A DNA stretch of 64,000 nt from DAINPP01 sp036743375 (lineage in GTDB: Bacteria; Thermotogota; Thermotogae; MWEM01), in assembly GCA_036743375.1 (NCBI GenBank), contig DAINPP010000001.1:1-64000 (forward strand), given 5' to 3'. The notes under the pieces were generated by a model, which did no database searches, was not told the origin of the DNA, and saw nothing but the letters and a program-made list of their open reading frames with translations. Both the position numbers and the translations under genes were made by a program. Of the stretch, positions 24,432 to 32,695 are shown piece after piece (the first letter of the stretch is position 1; every line of letters starts with the position of its first letter).

Positions 24432-26390
24432 ATGAATAAACTTACAATAAAAGATGTTGTGCTGAATGGGAAAAAAGTACTTATGAGAGTAGATTTCAAT
24501 GTTCCTCTCAACAAAGAGACCGGTGAAGTAGCAGATGACAACAGAATCGTAGGCGCGCTTCCCACGATAGAATATGCACTTGAAAATAATGCAAAGGTTA
24601 TTCTTATGTCTCATCTTGGTAGACCAAAAGGTGAAAGAAAACCTGAGTATTCTTTAAAACCGGTTGCTGCAAAACTTTCAGAACTCCTCGGAAAAGAAGT
24701 TAAATTTGTAGAGAATTTCGTCGGTGACGATGTAGATGCAGCAGTGGCAGAACTCAAAGAAGGGGAAGTCCTTCTTCTGGAAAATACAAGATTCGAGAAG
24801 GGAGAAAAGAAAAACGATCCTGAGCTCGCAAAAAAACTGGCCTCACTTGCGGATATCCATGTTAATGACGCTTTTGGTACAGCTCATAGAGCACATGCCT
24901 CAAACGTTGGAGTTGCAGATTATCTCGTTTCGGTGTCTGGATTCCTCCTTGAAAAGGAAATAGAATTTCTTGGAAATGTGGTAGAAAATCCTGAAAAACC
25001 TTACGTAGCCATTCTTGGGGGTGCCAAAGTATCTGACAAGATAGGTGTTATAGAAAATCTCATACAGAAGGCGAACAAACTGATTATCGGTGGAGCCATG
25101 ATGTTTACTTTCTGGAAAGCAAAAGGGTATGAGACAGGAAATTCGCTGGTTGAGGAAGATAAGATAGAACTGGCAAAAGAACTGATGGAAAGAGCAGAAA
25201 AGAACGGTGTAGAGCTTTTACTTCCGGTTGATACGATAGCCGCTGAAAAAATTGAAGCGGGAGTAGAAACGGTGACAGTAACGGCTGAAGAAGGAGTTCC
25301 AGCTGGGAAAATGGGACTCGATATTGGACCCGCATCCATTGAACTTTTCAAGAAAGCCCTTGAAGGCGCAAAGACCGTTATCTGGAATGGACCGATGGGT
25401 GTATTTGAAATTGATGATTTTGCCAAGGGAACAGAAGCCATTGCCAGAACACTCGCTTCAATGAAGAATGCAAAGACCGTTATCGGTGGGGGAGACAGTG
25501 CGTCAGCTATTGCAAAATTCGGTCTCAAGGACAAGGTAACACACGTTTCAACTGGTGGAGGCGCTTCGCTCGAAATGCTTGAAGGCAAAGAGCTGCCCGG
25601 TGTTATGAGCCTCGCCGATAGAAAGACACGAAAGGTATTTATAGCGGGAAACTGGAAGATGAATAAAACACCCTCAGAATCCATGTCTTTTGCAAGAGTC
25701 GTTCTCGGAAACACTTCCGGACTTGATGAGAGAGTTGAAGTTGTTGTATGTCCAACATATGTTGCACTTTCACAGGTACAGGATGTGCTTGCCGGAACAG
25801 ATATCAAAGTGGGTGCACAGAATATGTATCCGAAATCAAACGGAGCTTTCACCGCTGAAATTGCACCGGAAATGCTTCTTGATCTTGGTGTGGAATATGT
25901 AATCCTTGGTCATAGTGAGAGGAGAGCCATCTTCGGAGAGTGTAATTGTCTGATCAACGAAAAGGTAAGGTTTGCGCTTGAAAAAGGACTCAAACCTATC
26001 TTCTGTATCGGTGAAGTCCTTGAAGAAAGAGAGAACGGAAAGACATTTGAAGTTCTTGAAACTCAGATAAAAGAAGGACTTAAAGATGTGACTGCTGATG
26101 AAATCAAGGATATTGTCATCGCTTATGAACCGGTTTGGGCAATTGGAACCGGGAAGGTTGCAACAAACGCACAGGCACAGGAAGCTATCAAATTTGTCAG
26201 AGAAAAGGTTGAAGAACTCTACAATGAAGAAGTTGCAAAGCGTATCAGCATTCTCTACGGCGGGAGTATTAAACCTGAAAACTTCACCGGAATACTCGCT
26301 CAGAAAGATATCGACGGGGGACTCATCGGTGGCGCTTCACTCAAGGAAAGTTTTGTTGAACTTGTAGAAATTGCACAGAAAATGGTTTAA
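24432..26390 (+). CDS. pgk-tpi: Phosphoglycerate kinase / triose-phosphate isomerase fusion
   Basis: 652 residues in one frame. The first 395 or so are a complete phosphoglycerate kinase (RVDFNVPL, MSHLGRPKG, GGAKVSDKIGV, STGGGASLEMLEGKELPGV). From about residue 400 a complete triose-phosphate isomerase follows (FIAGNWKMNK; catalytic His in LGHSERR near 493; catalytic Glu in AYEPVWAIGTGK near 565). The join is only a few residues. The fusion is known from Thermotogota, where both free kinase and fusion products are made. GGAGG precedes the ATG. Confidence 0.97.
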   Translation: MNKLTIKDVVLNGKKVLMRVDFNVPLNKETGEVADDNRIVGALPTIEYALENNAKVILMSHLGRPKGERKPEYSLKPVAAKLSELLGKEVKFVENFVGDDVDAAVAELKEGEVLLLENTRFEKGEKKNDPELAKKLASLADIHVNDAFGTAHRAHASNVGVADYLVSVSGFLLEKEIEFLGNVVENPEKPYVAILGGAKVSDKIGVIENLIQKANKLIIGGAMMFTFWKAKGYETGNSLVEEDKIELAKELMERAEKNGVELLLPVDTIAAEKIEAGVETVTVTAEEGVPAGKMGLDIGPASIELFKKALEGAKTVIWNGPMGVFEIDDFAKGTEAIARTLASMKNAKTVIGGGDSASAIAKFGLKDKVTHVSTGGGASLEMLEGKELPGVMSLADRKTRKVFIAGNWKMNKTPSESMSFARVVLGNTSGLDERVEVVVCPTYVALSQVQDVLAGTDIKVGAQNMYPKSNGAFTAEIAPEMLLDLGVEYVILGHSERRAIFGECNCLINEKVRFALEKGLKPIFCIGEVLEERENGKTFEVLETQIKEGLKDVTADEIKDIVIAYEPVWAIGTGKVATNAQAQEAIKFVREKVEELYNEEVAKRISILYGGSIKPENFTGILAQKDIDGGLIGGASLKESFVELVEIAQKMV

Positions 26391-26410
26391 ATAGTTACTA
26401 TAAACTTTTT

Positions 26411-26435
26411 TCCCCTCTTAATGAGGGGATTTTTT
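26411..26435 (+). terminator. Intrinsic terminator of pgk-tpi
   Basis: The stem CCCCTC with GAGGGG (26412-26417, 26423-26428; 5-base loop) is followed by six T (26430-26435). Confidence 0.9.
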
Positions 26436-26468
26436 CTAAGTCGTGTTATATTAAGGAGGAGATTCATC

Positions 26469-27053
26469 ATAAAAGTTAATTTATTTATTTTCGACATGGG
26501 AGGAGTCATGGTAACCGATTCTAATGTCACACCGGATATTTGTGACAGACTTCATCTATCAAAAAAAGAATTCCTGGAATATGCAACATCAGAGAATTTA
26601 AAAGCCATACAGACCGGAGCAATGAATTCAGAAGAATTCTGGCATCAATTTGCTGAAAATTCAGGAATGACCATAGACAGTGATTATTTTTACGATTATT
26701 TTAAACCTAAAAGAAGAACTGAGATGTACGAAGTGATCAATCAGATCAAAGCAAAGGGTTTTCGAGTAGTCTTGGGAACCAATACAATTGACTCTCATTA
26801 CCGAAAACATCTTGATAATGGAGACTATAACATCTTTGAAAAAGTATATCCCTCTAATCTGATCGGATATTCCAAACCTGATCCGGAATTTTTAAGATAT
26901 ATTTTAAATGAGGAAGGGATAGAAGCTGAAAATACCGTTTTTGTAGACGATAACACGGAAAATATAAAATCGGCAAAAGACATAGGGATTCACGCCATAC
27001 AGTTTGATACTTTCGAAAAAGTACAGCGTGAAATAAACGAATTAATCAAATAA
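26469..27053 (+). CDS. HAD superfamily hydrolase (subfamily IA) with apparent ATA start
   Basis: 194 residues from ATA at 26469. HAD motif I is FIFDMGGVMV with the nucleophile at D9, motif II is LGTNT, and motif III is SKPDPEF with VFVDDNTENI. It is likely a small-molecule phosphatase. No ATG, GTG or TTG lies between the strong ribosome site AAGGAGGAG (26453-26461) and motif I; the next in-frame ATG encodes the residue after the nucleophile. The only upstream in-frame ATG is inside the pgk-tpi terminator. ATA at nine bases, or ATC at six, from GGAGG fit best. Confidence 0.85.
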   Translation: MKVNLFIFDMGGVMVTDSNVTPDICDRLHLSKKEFLEYATSENLKAIQTGAMNSEEFWHQFAENSGMTIDSDYFYDYFKPKRRTEMYEVINQIKAKGFRVVLGTNTIDSHYRKHLDNGDYNIFEKVYPSNLIGYSKPDPEFLRYILNEEGIEAENTVFVDDNTENIKSAKDIGIHAIQFDTFEKVQREINELIK

Positions 27054-27088
27054 ACAGAGAGGTCTTTAAAAGACCTCTCTGTTTATTT
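27048..27088. terminator. Bidirectional terminator between convergent genes
   Basis: A perfect 19-bp stem (27048-27066 with 27070-27088, 3-base loop) with A/T-rich outer ends. It overlaps the stop codons of both the HAD gene and the convergent sugar-permease gene. Confidence 0.85.
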
Positions 27089-27916
27089 TACCGCTCCAAC
27101 TGTTACGCCTCTTAAGAAGTACTTCTGGAAAGAAAGGAAGACGATTACCATCGGTATGGCCGCATAAGTTGCACCAGCCATCAGATAGGCATATTCCATA
27201 GGCACTTCTTCCTGTATCAACGCCAATCCTGCCTGAAGAGTCTTCATCTCTGATGTTTGTGTAACTATAAGTGGCCACAAGAATGAATTCCACTCTCCGA
27301 CAAATGTAAAAATTCCGAGAACGGCCAGGGCAGGTTTTGACATAGGCAATACAATCTTACGGAATGTCTTGAATTCACCGGCACCATCAATTCTTGCCGC
27401 ATCGAGTATTTCATTCGGAAGAGACAACATAAACTGTCTCATCAGAAATACCCCAAAAGGAGCTGCTATACTTGGAAGTATCAATCCCCAGTAAGTATTG
27501 ATCATTCCCAAGTTGGCTACCATGATATAGAGTGGGACAAGGGTTACCTGTTTTGGAATCATCATCGAACTGATATAAATCCAGAAAAATATCTGGCTTC
27601 CGGGAAATTTCTTCTTCGCTATTGCATAACCGGCCATTGCACAGAATAGTATCTGAGTCAAAGTAACAGTACCGGCAACAATCACACTATTAAGAGTCCA
27701 TCTGAAAATCTCTTTTCTTTGAAACAACGATTCAAAATTTTGCAGCGTTGGATTCTTTGGGAAGATTTCCGGTGGAAATTTTAACGTCAGACTCGGTTCC
27801 TTAAAAGCGGTTACGACCATCCAGTACAGTGGGATAAATGCGAGGAGCGCAAGAAAAGACAGAATGATCAATGATATAGTTTTATTTATGTTTTTTTTCA
27901 TGCGAATCTTATTCAT
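27083..27916 (-). CDS. CUT1 sugar ABC transporter permease (MalG type)
   Basis: 277 residues with about six membrane helices. The permease EAA loop is seen as EILDAARIDGAGEFKTFRKIVLPMSKPAL, which docks to the ATPase. The FLWPLIV segment and C-terminal helix match MalG-like subunits. It is the last gene of the operon: binding protein, MalF-like, MalG-like. ATG with GGGTGG eight bases upstream. Confidence 0.93.
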   Translation of the reverse strand: MNKIRMKKNINKTISLIILSFLALLAFIPLYWMVVTAFKEPSLTLKFPPEIFPKNPTLQNFESLFQRKEIFRWTLNSVIVAGTVTLTQILFCAMAGYAIAKKKFPGSQIFFWIYISSMMIPKQVTLVPLYIMVANLGMINTYWGLILPSIAAPFGVFLMRQFMLSLPNEILDAARIDGAGEFKTFRKIVLPMSKPALAVLGIFTFVGEWNSFLWPLIVTQTSEMKTLQAGLALIQEEVPMEYAYLMAGATYAAIPMVIVFLSFQKYFLRGVTVGAVK

Positions 27917-27932
27917 ATATTATTCCACCCAC

Positions 27933-28811
27933 CTAATATTCCACATTTGAACTGAGCCACTTAAATTGTATAAGTGCCAAACCGACAAGAATGACAAACA
28001 TGACCATTGACATGGCAGAGGCCATTCCGAGATAATAATTCTTGAATGCGGTTTCATAAACCAGATAGGCTACAGTTAAGGTAGAAAATTCCGGGCCACC
28101 CTGAGTCATAATATATATATTTGAGAAGGTCTGGAAATTTGCTATTGTTCCCATTACAAGTGAATACAGTATCGTAGGTTTAAGCAACGGAAGTGTAATT
28201 TTCCTGAAAATCTGCCATGAATTGGCACCTTCTAATTCTGCGGCTTCAAAATAATATTCCGGTATAGAAGACATTGCTGCAGAGAGCAACACGATCGTTG
28301 AACCCCCGCCCATGATTACCTGCATTATGATTAATGAAGGCATTGCGGTTGCAGCGTTTCCGAGCCAGACTACTGGATCAAGACCTATGGACTTCATAAA
28401 ATAATTCAACAAGCCAAAATTCGGATTGAATACCCAGAGCCATATCATCGCAATGATAACCGTTGAACTGACATGAGGGAGATAAAACATGGATTTAAAA
28501 AACGTTCGTATTCCCTTTCTGAAAGGATAAATGAGAACAGTTACGAGCAAAGCTTTACCAAGCCAGAGTGGGACAACACCGAACGTATATAAAAACGTAT
28601 TTCCGAGTGCTTTCCAGAATAGTTTATCCTGAAATAGCATTTTATAATTTTCAAACCCGACGAATTCCTGTGAGAAGACTGAATAATCAAACAGACTTAA
28701 ATACATTCCCCAACCCACTGGAATCAGAAAAAATATCATAAAAAGAGAAAAATGAGGTAAAACAAAAAAATAAGCACTTTTGTTTTTCCAGATTTTTTTT
28801 AGCAGAGTCAA
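27933..28811 (-). CDS. CUT1 sugar ABC transporter permease (MalF type)
   Basis: 292 residues, about six membrane helices, with the EAA loop EYYFEAAELEGANSWQIFRKITLPLLKP. It forms the importer channel with the MalG-type subunit. I place the start at TTG 28811, six bases after GAGGTG; a longer in-frame GTG start would lie inside the intercistronic hairpin. Substrate unknown; the family takes up oligosaccharides and polyols. Confidence 0.9.
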   Translation of the reverse strand: MTLLKKIWKNKSAYFFVLPHFSLFMIFFLIPVGWGMYLSLFDYSVFSQEFVGFENYKMLFQDKLFWKALGNTFLYTFGVVPLWLGKALLVTVLIYPFRKGIRTFFKSMFYLPHVSSTVIIAMIWLWVFNPNFGLLNYFMKSIGLDPVVWLGNAATAMPSLIIMQVIMGGGSTIVLLSAAMSSIPEYYFEAAELEGANSWQIFRKITLPLLKPTILYSLVMGTIANFQTFSNIYIMTQGGPEFSTLTVAYLVYETAFKNYYLGMASAMSMVMFVILVGLALIQFKWLSSNVEY

Positions 28812-28828
28812 TGTTTTCACCTCAAATA

Positions 28829-28851
28829 ACCGGTGAGTAATACTCACCGGT
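28829..28851 (-). promoter_or_regulatory. Intercistronic hairpin between sugar-binding protein and permease genes
   Basis: A 23-base palindrome with 11-base perfect arms (28829-28839, 28841-28851) lies eight bases after the binding-protein stop. It has no T tract. By analogy with the malE-malF region it probably protects the upstream message and lowers expression of the permeases. Confidence 0.7.
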
Positions 28852-28859
28852 ATATTGTA

Positions 28860-30215
28860 TTATTTTCTTTTTTTCAAAATGGTATTTGCTTCATCTGTAA
28901 AGTATTTTAATGCTTCAGCAGGTGTTTTTGTTCCTCCAAAAGCTGATTCCATCGATGCTGTAAAATATTTACTCATTTCAGTCCAAGGGAATGTCTGAGA
29001 ACCAAAGAATTCTATTCCATAATCCCCCATGATATCACCGAAAACGGCTACCTGTTCCTTCATGTACTGATTGCCTTCATAGAGAACCTTGTTTACCGAT
29101 TTTCTTGATGTGAGATAATTCAGACTTTCGAGTAATGCCATGTTCTCCTGATTTGTCAGGAATTTTGCGAATTCCATGACCATATCTCTTTTTTCCTTAT
29201 CGTTTTGTTTAAAGACTATAAATCCACCTGTTGCCGCATAAGCAGCCGGATTTTCCCCTTCCACATGAGGGAAAGGAGCAATTACGGGTTCAAAGAGTTC
29301 AGAAAATTCCCATTGTTGTGAAATGAAGTATCTTGTTATTCTTCCTATTTCATAAGGCCCACCAAAACCAATACTGGTTCTGTGAGCGTGGAAATTCCCT
29401 ATGACATCATAAACGCCCATGCCCTCAACACCATGCGGAACCACTTCATATTTATTTACAAGATCAACCAGGAATTGAAGCCCTTCAACGGCCTCCGGTG
29501 AATCAAGGGTAACTTCACTTTCATCTTCATTTGTCAACTTTCCGCCAAAGGCATAAAGAAAATTAATAATATTATGGATATCCTTGGCACCAAAACTCAA
29601 GGCAAAATGGTCATTTTCACCATCCCCATCCGTATCCCATGTCAATTTTTCACAGATATCGAGGAATTCTTCCATCGTCCAACCTTCATTAACGATCTTT
29701 TGCCAATCTACACCTGCCTTTTCAAAATCCGGTGTGTAAAGAAGCATTGAAGTTCCCATACCGTTGGTTCCAAAAGTCCATGGAAAAACATAATGCTTTC
29801 CATCGAATTCAAAATTCTTGAGTGCAACTTCGTAAAAATCATTCATATCCTCTTCGGTCAAATAGTTATCGATAGGTTCAAGTAATCCCGCTTTTACCCA
29901 TCGACTATCCCAGACGGGCCCCTTGAAAAGATCAGGTTGAGTCCTGGTTGCAATAGCAGCAGCCATTTTCTGAGAATACTCGGTATTTCCGACAACCACA
30001 TATTTCACTTCTACATCCGGATGTAATTTCATAAATTCCTCAGAAACCCATTTTGGAAAATCCTCACTTCCTGGAGACTGATCCTCAGGAAATCCAGGAG
30101 GTGCTATTCTCCATGGATTGATCCACCAGGTAATTGTCATTTTCGCGCCGGCAAATGATGTCAACAGAAAAAGAAATAAGAACAACAACATCAACACTTT
30201 AAGAGACTTCTTCAT
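28860..30215 (-). CDS. Sugar ABC transporter substrate-binding protein
   Basis: 451 residues. Signal peptide (about 1-24), no lipobox. The mature part follows the family 1 pattern: ITWWINPW, PDVEVKYVVVGNTEYSQKMAAAIA, PDLFKGPVWD and the later TGGFIVFKQNDK. It captures a carbohydrate outside the membrane for the two permeases encoded downstream. No ATPase gene is in the cluster, so a shared MsmK/MalK-like ATPase must serve it. Two inverted repeats and an extended -10 promoter precede the gene. Confidence 0.92.
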   Translation of the reverse strand: MKKSLKVLMLLFLFLFLLTSFAGAKMTITWWINPWRIAPPGFPEDQSPGSEDFPKWVSEEFMKLHPDVEVKYVVVGNTEYSQKMAAAIATRTQPDLFKGPVWDSRWVKAGLLEPIDNYLTEEDMNDFYEVALKNFEFDGKHYVFPWTFGTNGMGTSMLLYTPDFEKAGVDWQKIVNEGWTMEEFLDICEKLTWDTDGDGENDHFALSFGAKDIHNIINFLYAFGGKLTNEDESEVTLDSPEAVEGLQFLVDLVNKYEVVPHGVEGMGVYDVIGNFHAHRTSIGFGGPYEIGRITRYFISQQWEFSELFEPVIAPFPHVEGENPAAYAATGGFIVFKQNDKEKRDMVMEFAKFLTNQENMALLESLNYLTSRKSVNKVLYEGNQYMKEQVAVFGDIMGDYGIEFFGSQTFPWTEMSKYFTASMESAFGGTKTPAEALKYFTDEANTILKKRK

Positions 30216-30241
30216 TTTACGACCACCTTCCTTATGAGATA

Positions 30242-30264
30242 TAATTCTTCACATTGAAGAATTA
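30242..30264. promoter_or_regulatory. Inverted repeat in the leader of the sugar ABC operon
   Basis: Perfect 10-base arms TAATTCTTCA and TGAAGAATTA with a 3-base centre, 27 bases upstream of the binding-protein ATG. It could be a second operator or an RNA hairpin just ahead of the ribosome site. Confidence 0.5.
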
Positions 30265-30319
30265 CTTATATTAAATGCGTATTATATTATTTTTCTTAAT
30301 ATTAGAAAAGCTAAAAATA

Positions 30320-30341
30320 AAATTGGCTCATCAACCAATTT
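30320..30341. promoter_or_regulatory. Probable operator over the sugar-operon start point
   Basis: Inverted repeat AAATTGG (30320-30326) and CCAATTT (30335-30341) with an 8-base centre. It lies just downstream of the extended -10 on the minus strand, covering about +1 to +23, where a repressor would block initiation. No regulator gene is adjacent. Confidence 0.6.
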
Positions 30342-30349
30342 GTTATTAT

Positions 30350-30358
30350 ATTATACCA
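30350..30358 (-). promoter_or_regulatory. Extended -10 promoter of the sugar ABC operon
   Basis: Minus strand TGGTATAAT about 135 bases upstream of the binding-protein start. A second TATAAT (30281-30286) lies nearer the gene but without a TG extension. Confidence 0.6.
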
Positions 30359-30395
30359 TTAAATAATATTAATTTATTATGTCTTAATAAATACA

Positions 30396-30429
30396 ATATC
30401 CCTGAAAATATATTTATTTTCAGGGATAT
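30396..30429 (-). terminator. Terminator hairpin of the VIT/VWA gene
   Basis: A 15-bp perfect stem (30396-30410 with 30415-30429, 4-base loop) lies 18 bases past the stop codon at 30448. The run after it on the minus strand is T-rich (TGTATTTATT) but not pure T. Confidence 0.7.
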
Positions 30430-30447
30430 CAGCTAACTGATTATAAC

Positions 30448-32613
30448 TTACTCTTCAAATATATAATTTGTTCCATTCAGGGATACAAAAATAAAGTGAT
30501 CCAGTTGAAGGAAGTCTATCATTATTTTATTTTCCAAGACAAGCTCAAAGTATTCATCGGAATATTTTTTTATTCGGATGATGTCTTCTTCTTTAAAATC
30601 GTCATCTATCCAGGCATTTTCATCTTTATTCCAGATAAACCGTTTTCCATTTAACAACCTGTAATCAGCTTTCTCCATCGCTTCCTGCATGAGTTCTTCC
30701 GCTTCTTCTGCCTGCTTTGCCATGGACATCTGATTCATATTCTTGGATTGGAGAACATTTGATTTACCGGTTTGATTTTGAGGGAGTGATGGAACGGTTA
30801 AAGCATCATAAGCCATAGTTGGAACAGCATTTCCCTGATTTTGCATTATCATACCGTAATCTCCGTCATCTGCAGTCCGGTCAGAAATTAGATATGAGGT
30901 GTATTGAGTCGGAATGGAAAAAGTCTTACTGAGCTGAACGACCTCATTTTTCAGCGATTCTGTTTCGCCTTCCAGCCTGATCTGATTAATGAGGTTAGAA
31001 ATTTGTCTACTCGCCCAAAGCAGGGATATCGAATGATTGGAATCGTTTTTTACGTTAAAAGTGAATATATTTTCATAAGTAGCATCACCCAATTTCCCCT
31101 TTAGTCTTAACAGGATTTCTCCACTGCCTTTATAGCGTCCATAAATCTTTAAGGGTTCATCTTTATAAACAGTCAAGCCTTTATTTGGGAGAAAATCAAT
31201 TATTTCAACACTATCGCTGATAAATTCTATCTCTATATTAGAAAGTACCGGCTTACTGATATTTGAAAACATTCTTGCTATTTCAGTTTCGATGGATTCA
31301 TATTCTGTGACATAAAATGTTTGACCATTATTATTTGCCGTTAAGAGATCAAGAATATAAGTGTTAACATCATAGCCTACCCCAAAAGAAAATACCCTTA
31401 ATCCGGGGATGCTCTTTGCCATATCGTTGACGTGTTTGACAATTATTTCAGGATCTTCTATTCCTTCCGTTGGAAGCCCATCGGTTAAAAAGACTAATAT
31501 GGGGTTTTTTAAACTTTCTGTATTCTGGAAAACTCTTAAGGCCATATCAAGTGATCCGTAAATATTGGTATTCCCATCAGCGTAATTAGAATAGAGCCAA
31601 TCAATTGCCTCCTGCTTCCGATCGTAATCAAAGAGATTATATATATTTTTAAATGCATTGATATCATGATTGAAAAGGATAAGATTAAATCGGTCATCCT
31701 CATATAATCTACTTATGATGAATTTTGCCGCTTCCTGAGCCTGAAAGAATTTAGATCCGGACATACTTCCTGATTTATCAAGAACAAAAACAACATCTTT
31801 TGGTTGATAAAAGTCGTAATCAATGTCAGGATGGATTTCTAACAGGAAAGTTTTATATTCAAGATCAGGTGTATCCGTACTGATGTAAGCTTCCACATCG
31901 TTTTCTCCAAGACCATATTTCAATACAAAATCGCTCGTTGGGGAGTAATTATCCCTCGAAAATGCAAATGAAGCCAAATGTTTATCTTTTGTAATAGAAC
32001 TGTTGATCTCGTTCGAACTGGAATCCACGAAGAATATTTCAGACTTTTCCGATCTGATTTCACCGGAAATATCAATTTTCTTGATATCTGAATTCAATAA
32101 ACTTTCTATTTTCAGTGGATATTTTAGTTGAACGATTCCATTCTCGTTTTTTAATTCCTGAGTATATTTTAATGAGATGGCCCTTTCTTCATGTGGTTTG
32201 AACGATGGAATCTCTATACGATAGTAGTCTTCATCCATAAATTCTAGTAATGCGGGATTCTTATTCATTTTAACAAGCTCGGTAAATTCCTGCCTTGCGG
32301 TTTCCGCATCCATGATTTCGCCCGTATAATAACTATCTCCGACTTTCATTTTAAAATCGGATATTATCGCCTTTTCCGGAATTGGAAAGAAATAGACTAC
32401 TTTTTGTGATGTATCTGAATCATTCCAGAAAATTTCTTCAATTTCTACCGTCGCGATTAACTCATCAATGGTTATCCTTACGTCGTGAGTTAACAGTGCA
32501 AATGGATTTTCAGGTGTGATAATTTCAATCGGTATGATTACTCCATCGGAAAAAGAGAGACCGCAGATCAGGAGTAAAATTGAAAACAAAAATACACTTT
32601 TAAACTTTTTCAT
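30448..32613 (-). CDS. Secreted VIT and von Willebrand factor A domain protein
   Basis: 721 residues. Signal peptide (about 1-22), an inter-alpha-trypsin (VIT) domain (about 25-150) with YFFPIPEKAIISDFKM and YTGEIMDAETA, then a VWA domain (about 270-440) with an intact metal site DKSGSMSGS and LTDGLPTEG. A long tail contains a low-complexity Gln/Met/Glu segment (about 595-645) and a final small domain. VIT-VWA proteins are usually extracellular adhesion or assembly proteins; no partner is adjacent. Confidence 0.9.
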   Translation of the reverse strand: MKKFKSVFLFSILLLICGLSFSDGVIIPIEIITPENPFALLTHDVRITIDELIATVEIEEIFWNDSDTSQKVVYFFPIPEKAIISDFKMKVGDSYYTGEIMDAETARQEFTELVKMNKNPALLEFMDEDYYRIEIPSFKPHEERAISLKYTQELKNENGIVQLKYPLKIESLLNSDIKKIDISGEIRSEKSEIFFVDSSSNEINSSITKDKHLASFAFSRDNYSPTSDFVLKYGLGENDVEAYISTDTPDLEYKTFLLEIHPDIDYDFYQPKDVVFVLDKSGSMSGSKFFQAQEAAKFIISRLYEDDRFNLILFNHDINAFKNIYNLFDYDRKQEAIDWLYSNYADGNTNIYGSLDMALRVFQNTESLKNPILVFLTDGLPTEGIEDPEIIVKHVNDMAKSIPGLRVFSFGVGYDVNTYILDLLTANNNGQTFYVTEYESIETEIARMFSNISKPVLSNIEIEFISDSVEIIDFLPNKGLTVYKDEPLKIYGRYKGSGEILLRLKGKLGDATYENIFTFNVKNDSNHSISLLWASRQISNLINQIRLEGETESLKNEVVQLSKTFSIPTQYTSYLISDRTADDGDYGMIMQNQGNAVPTMAYDALTVPSLPQNQTGKSNVLQSKNMNQMSMAKQAEEAEELMQEAMEKADYRLLNGKRFIWNKDENAWIDDDFKEEDIIRIKKYSDEYFELVLENKIMIDFLQLDHFIFVSLNGTNYIFEE

Positions 32614-32695
32614 ATTATTTCCACCTCTTTTATAGTATGTACTGCTAAGACGAAAAAAGAATTAAAGTGTATTTTATTCAAACTAATGATCGATA

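Noticed and set aside
23882..25852. Long open frames on the minus strand opposite gap and pgk-tpi (105 and 283 codons)
   Set aside because: They mirror highly expressed genes with biased codons, lack ribosome sites and encode low-complexity Ser/Pro-rich sequence. The plus-strand genes are certain.
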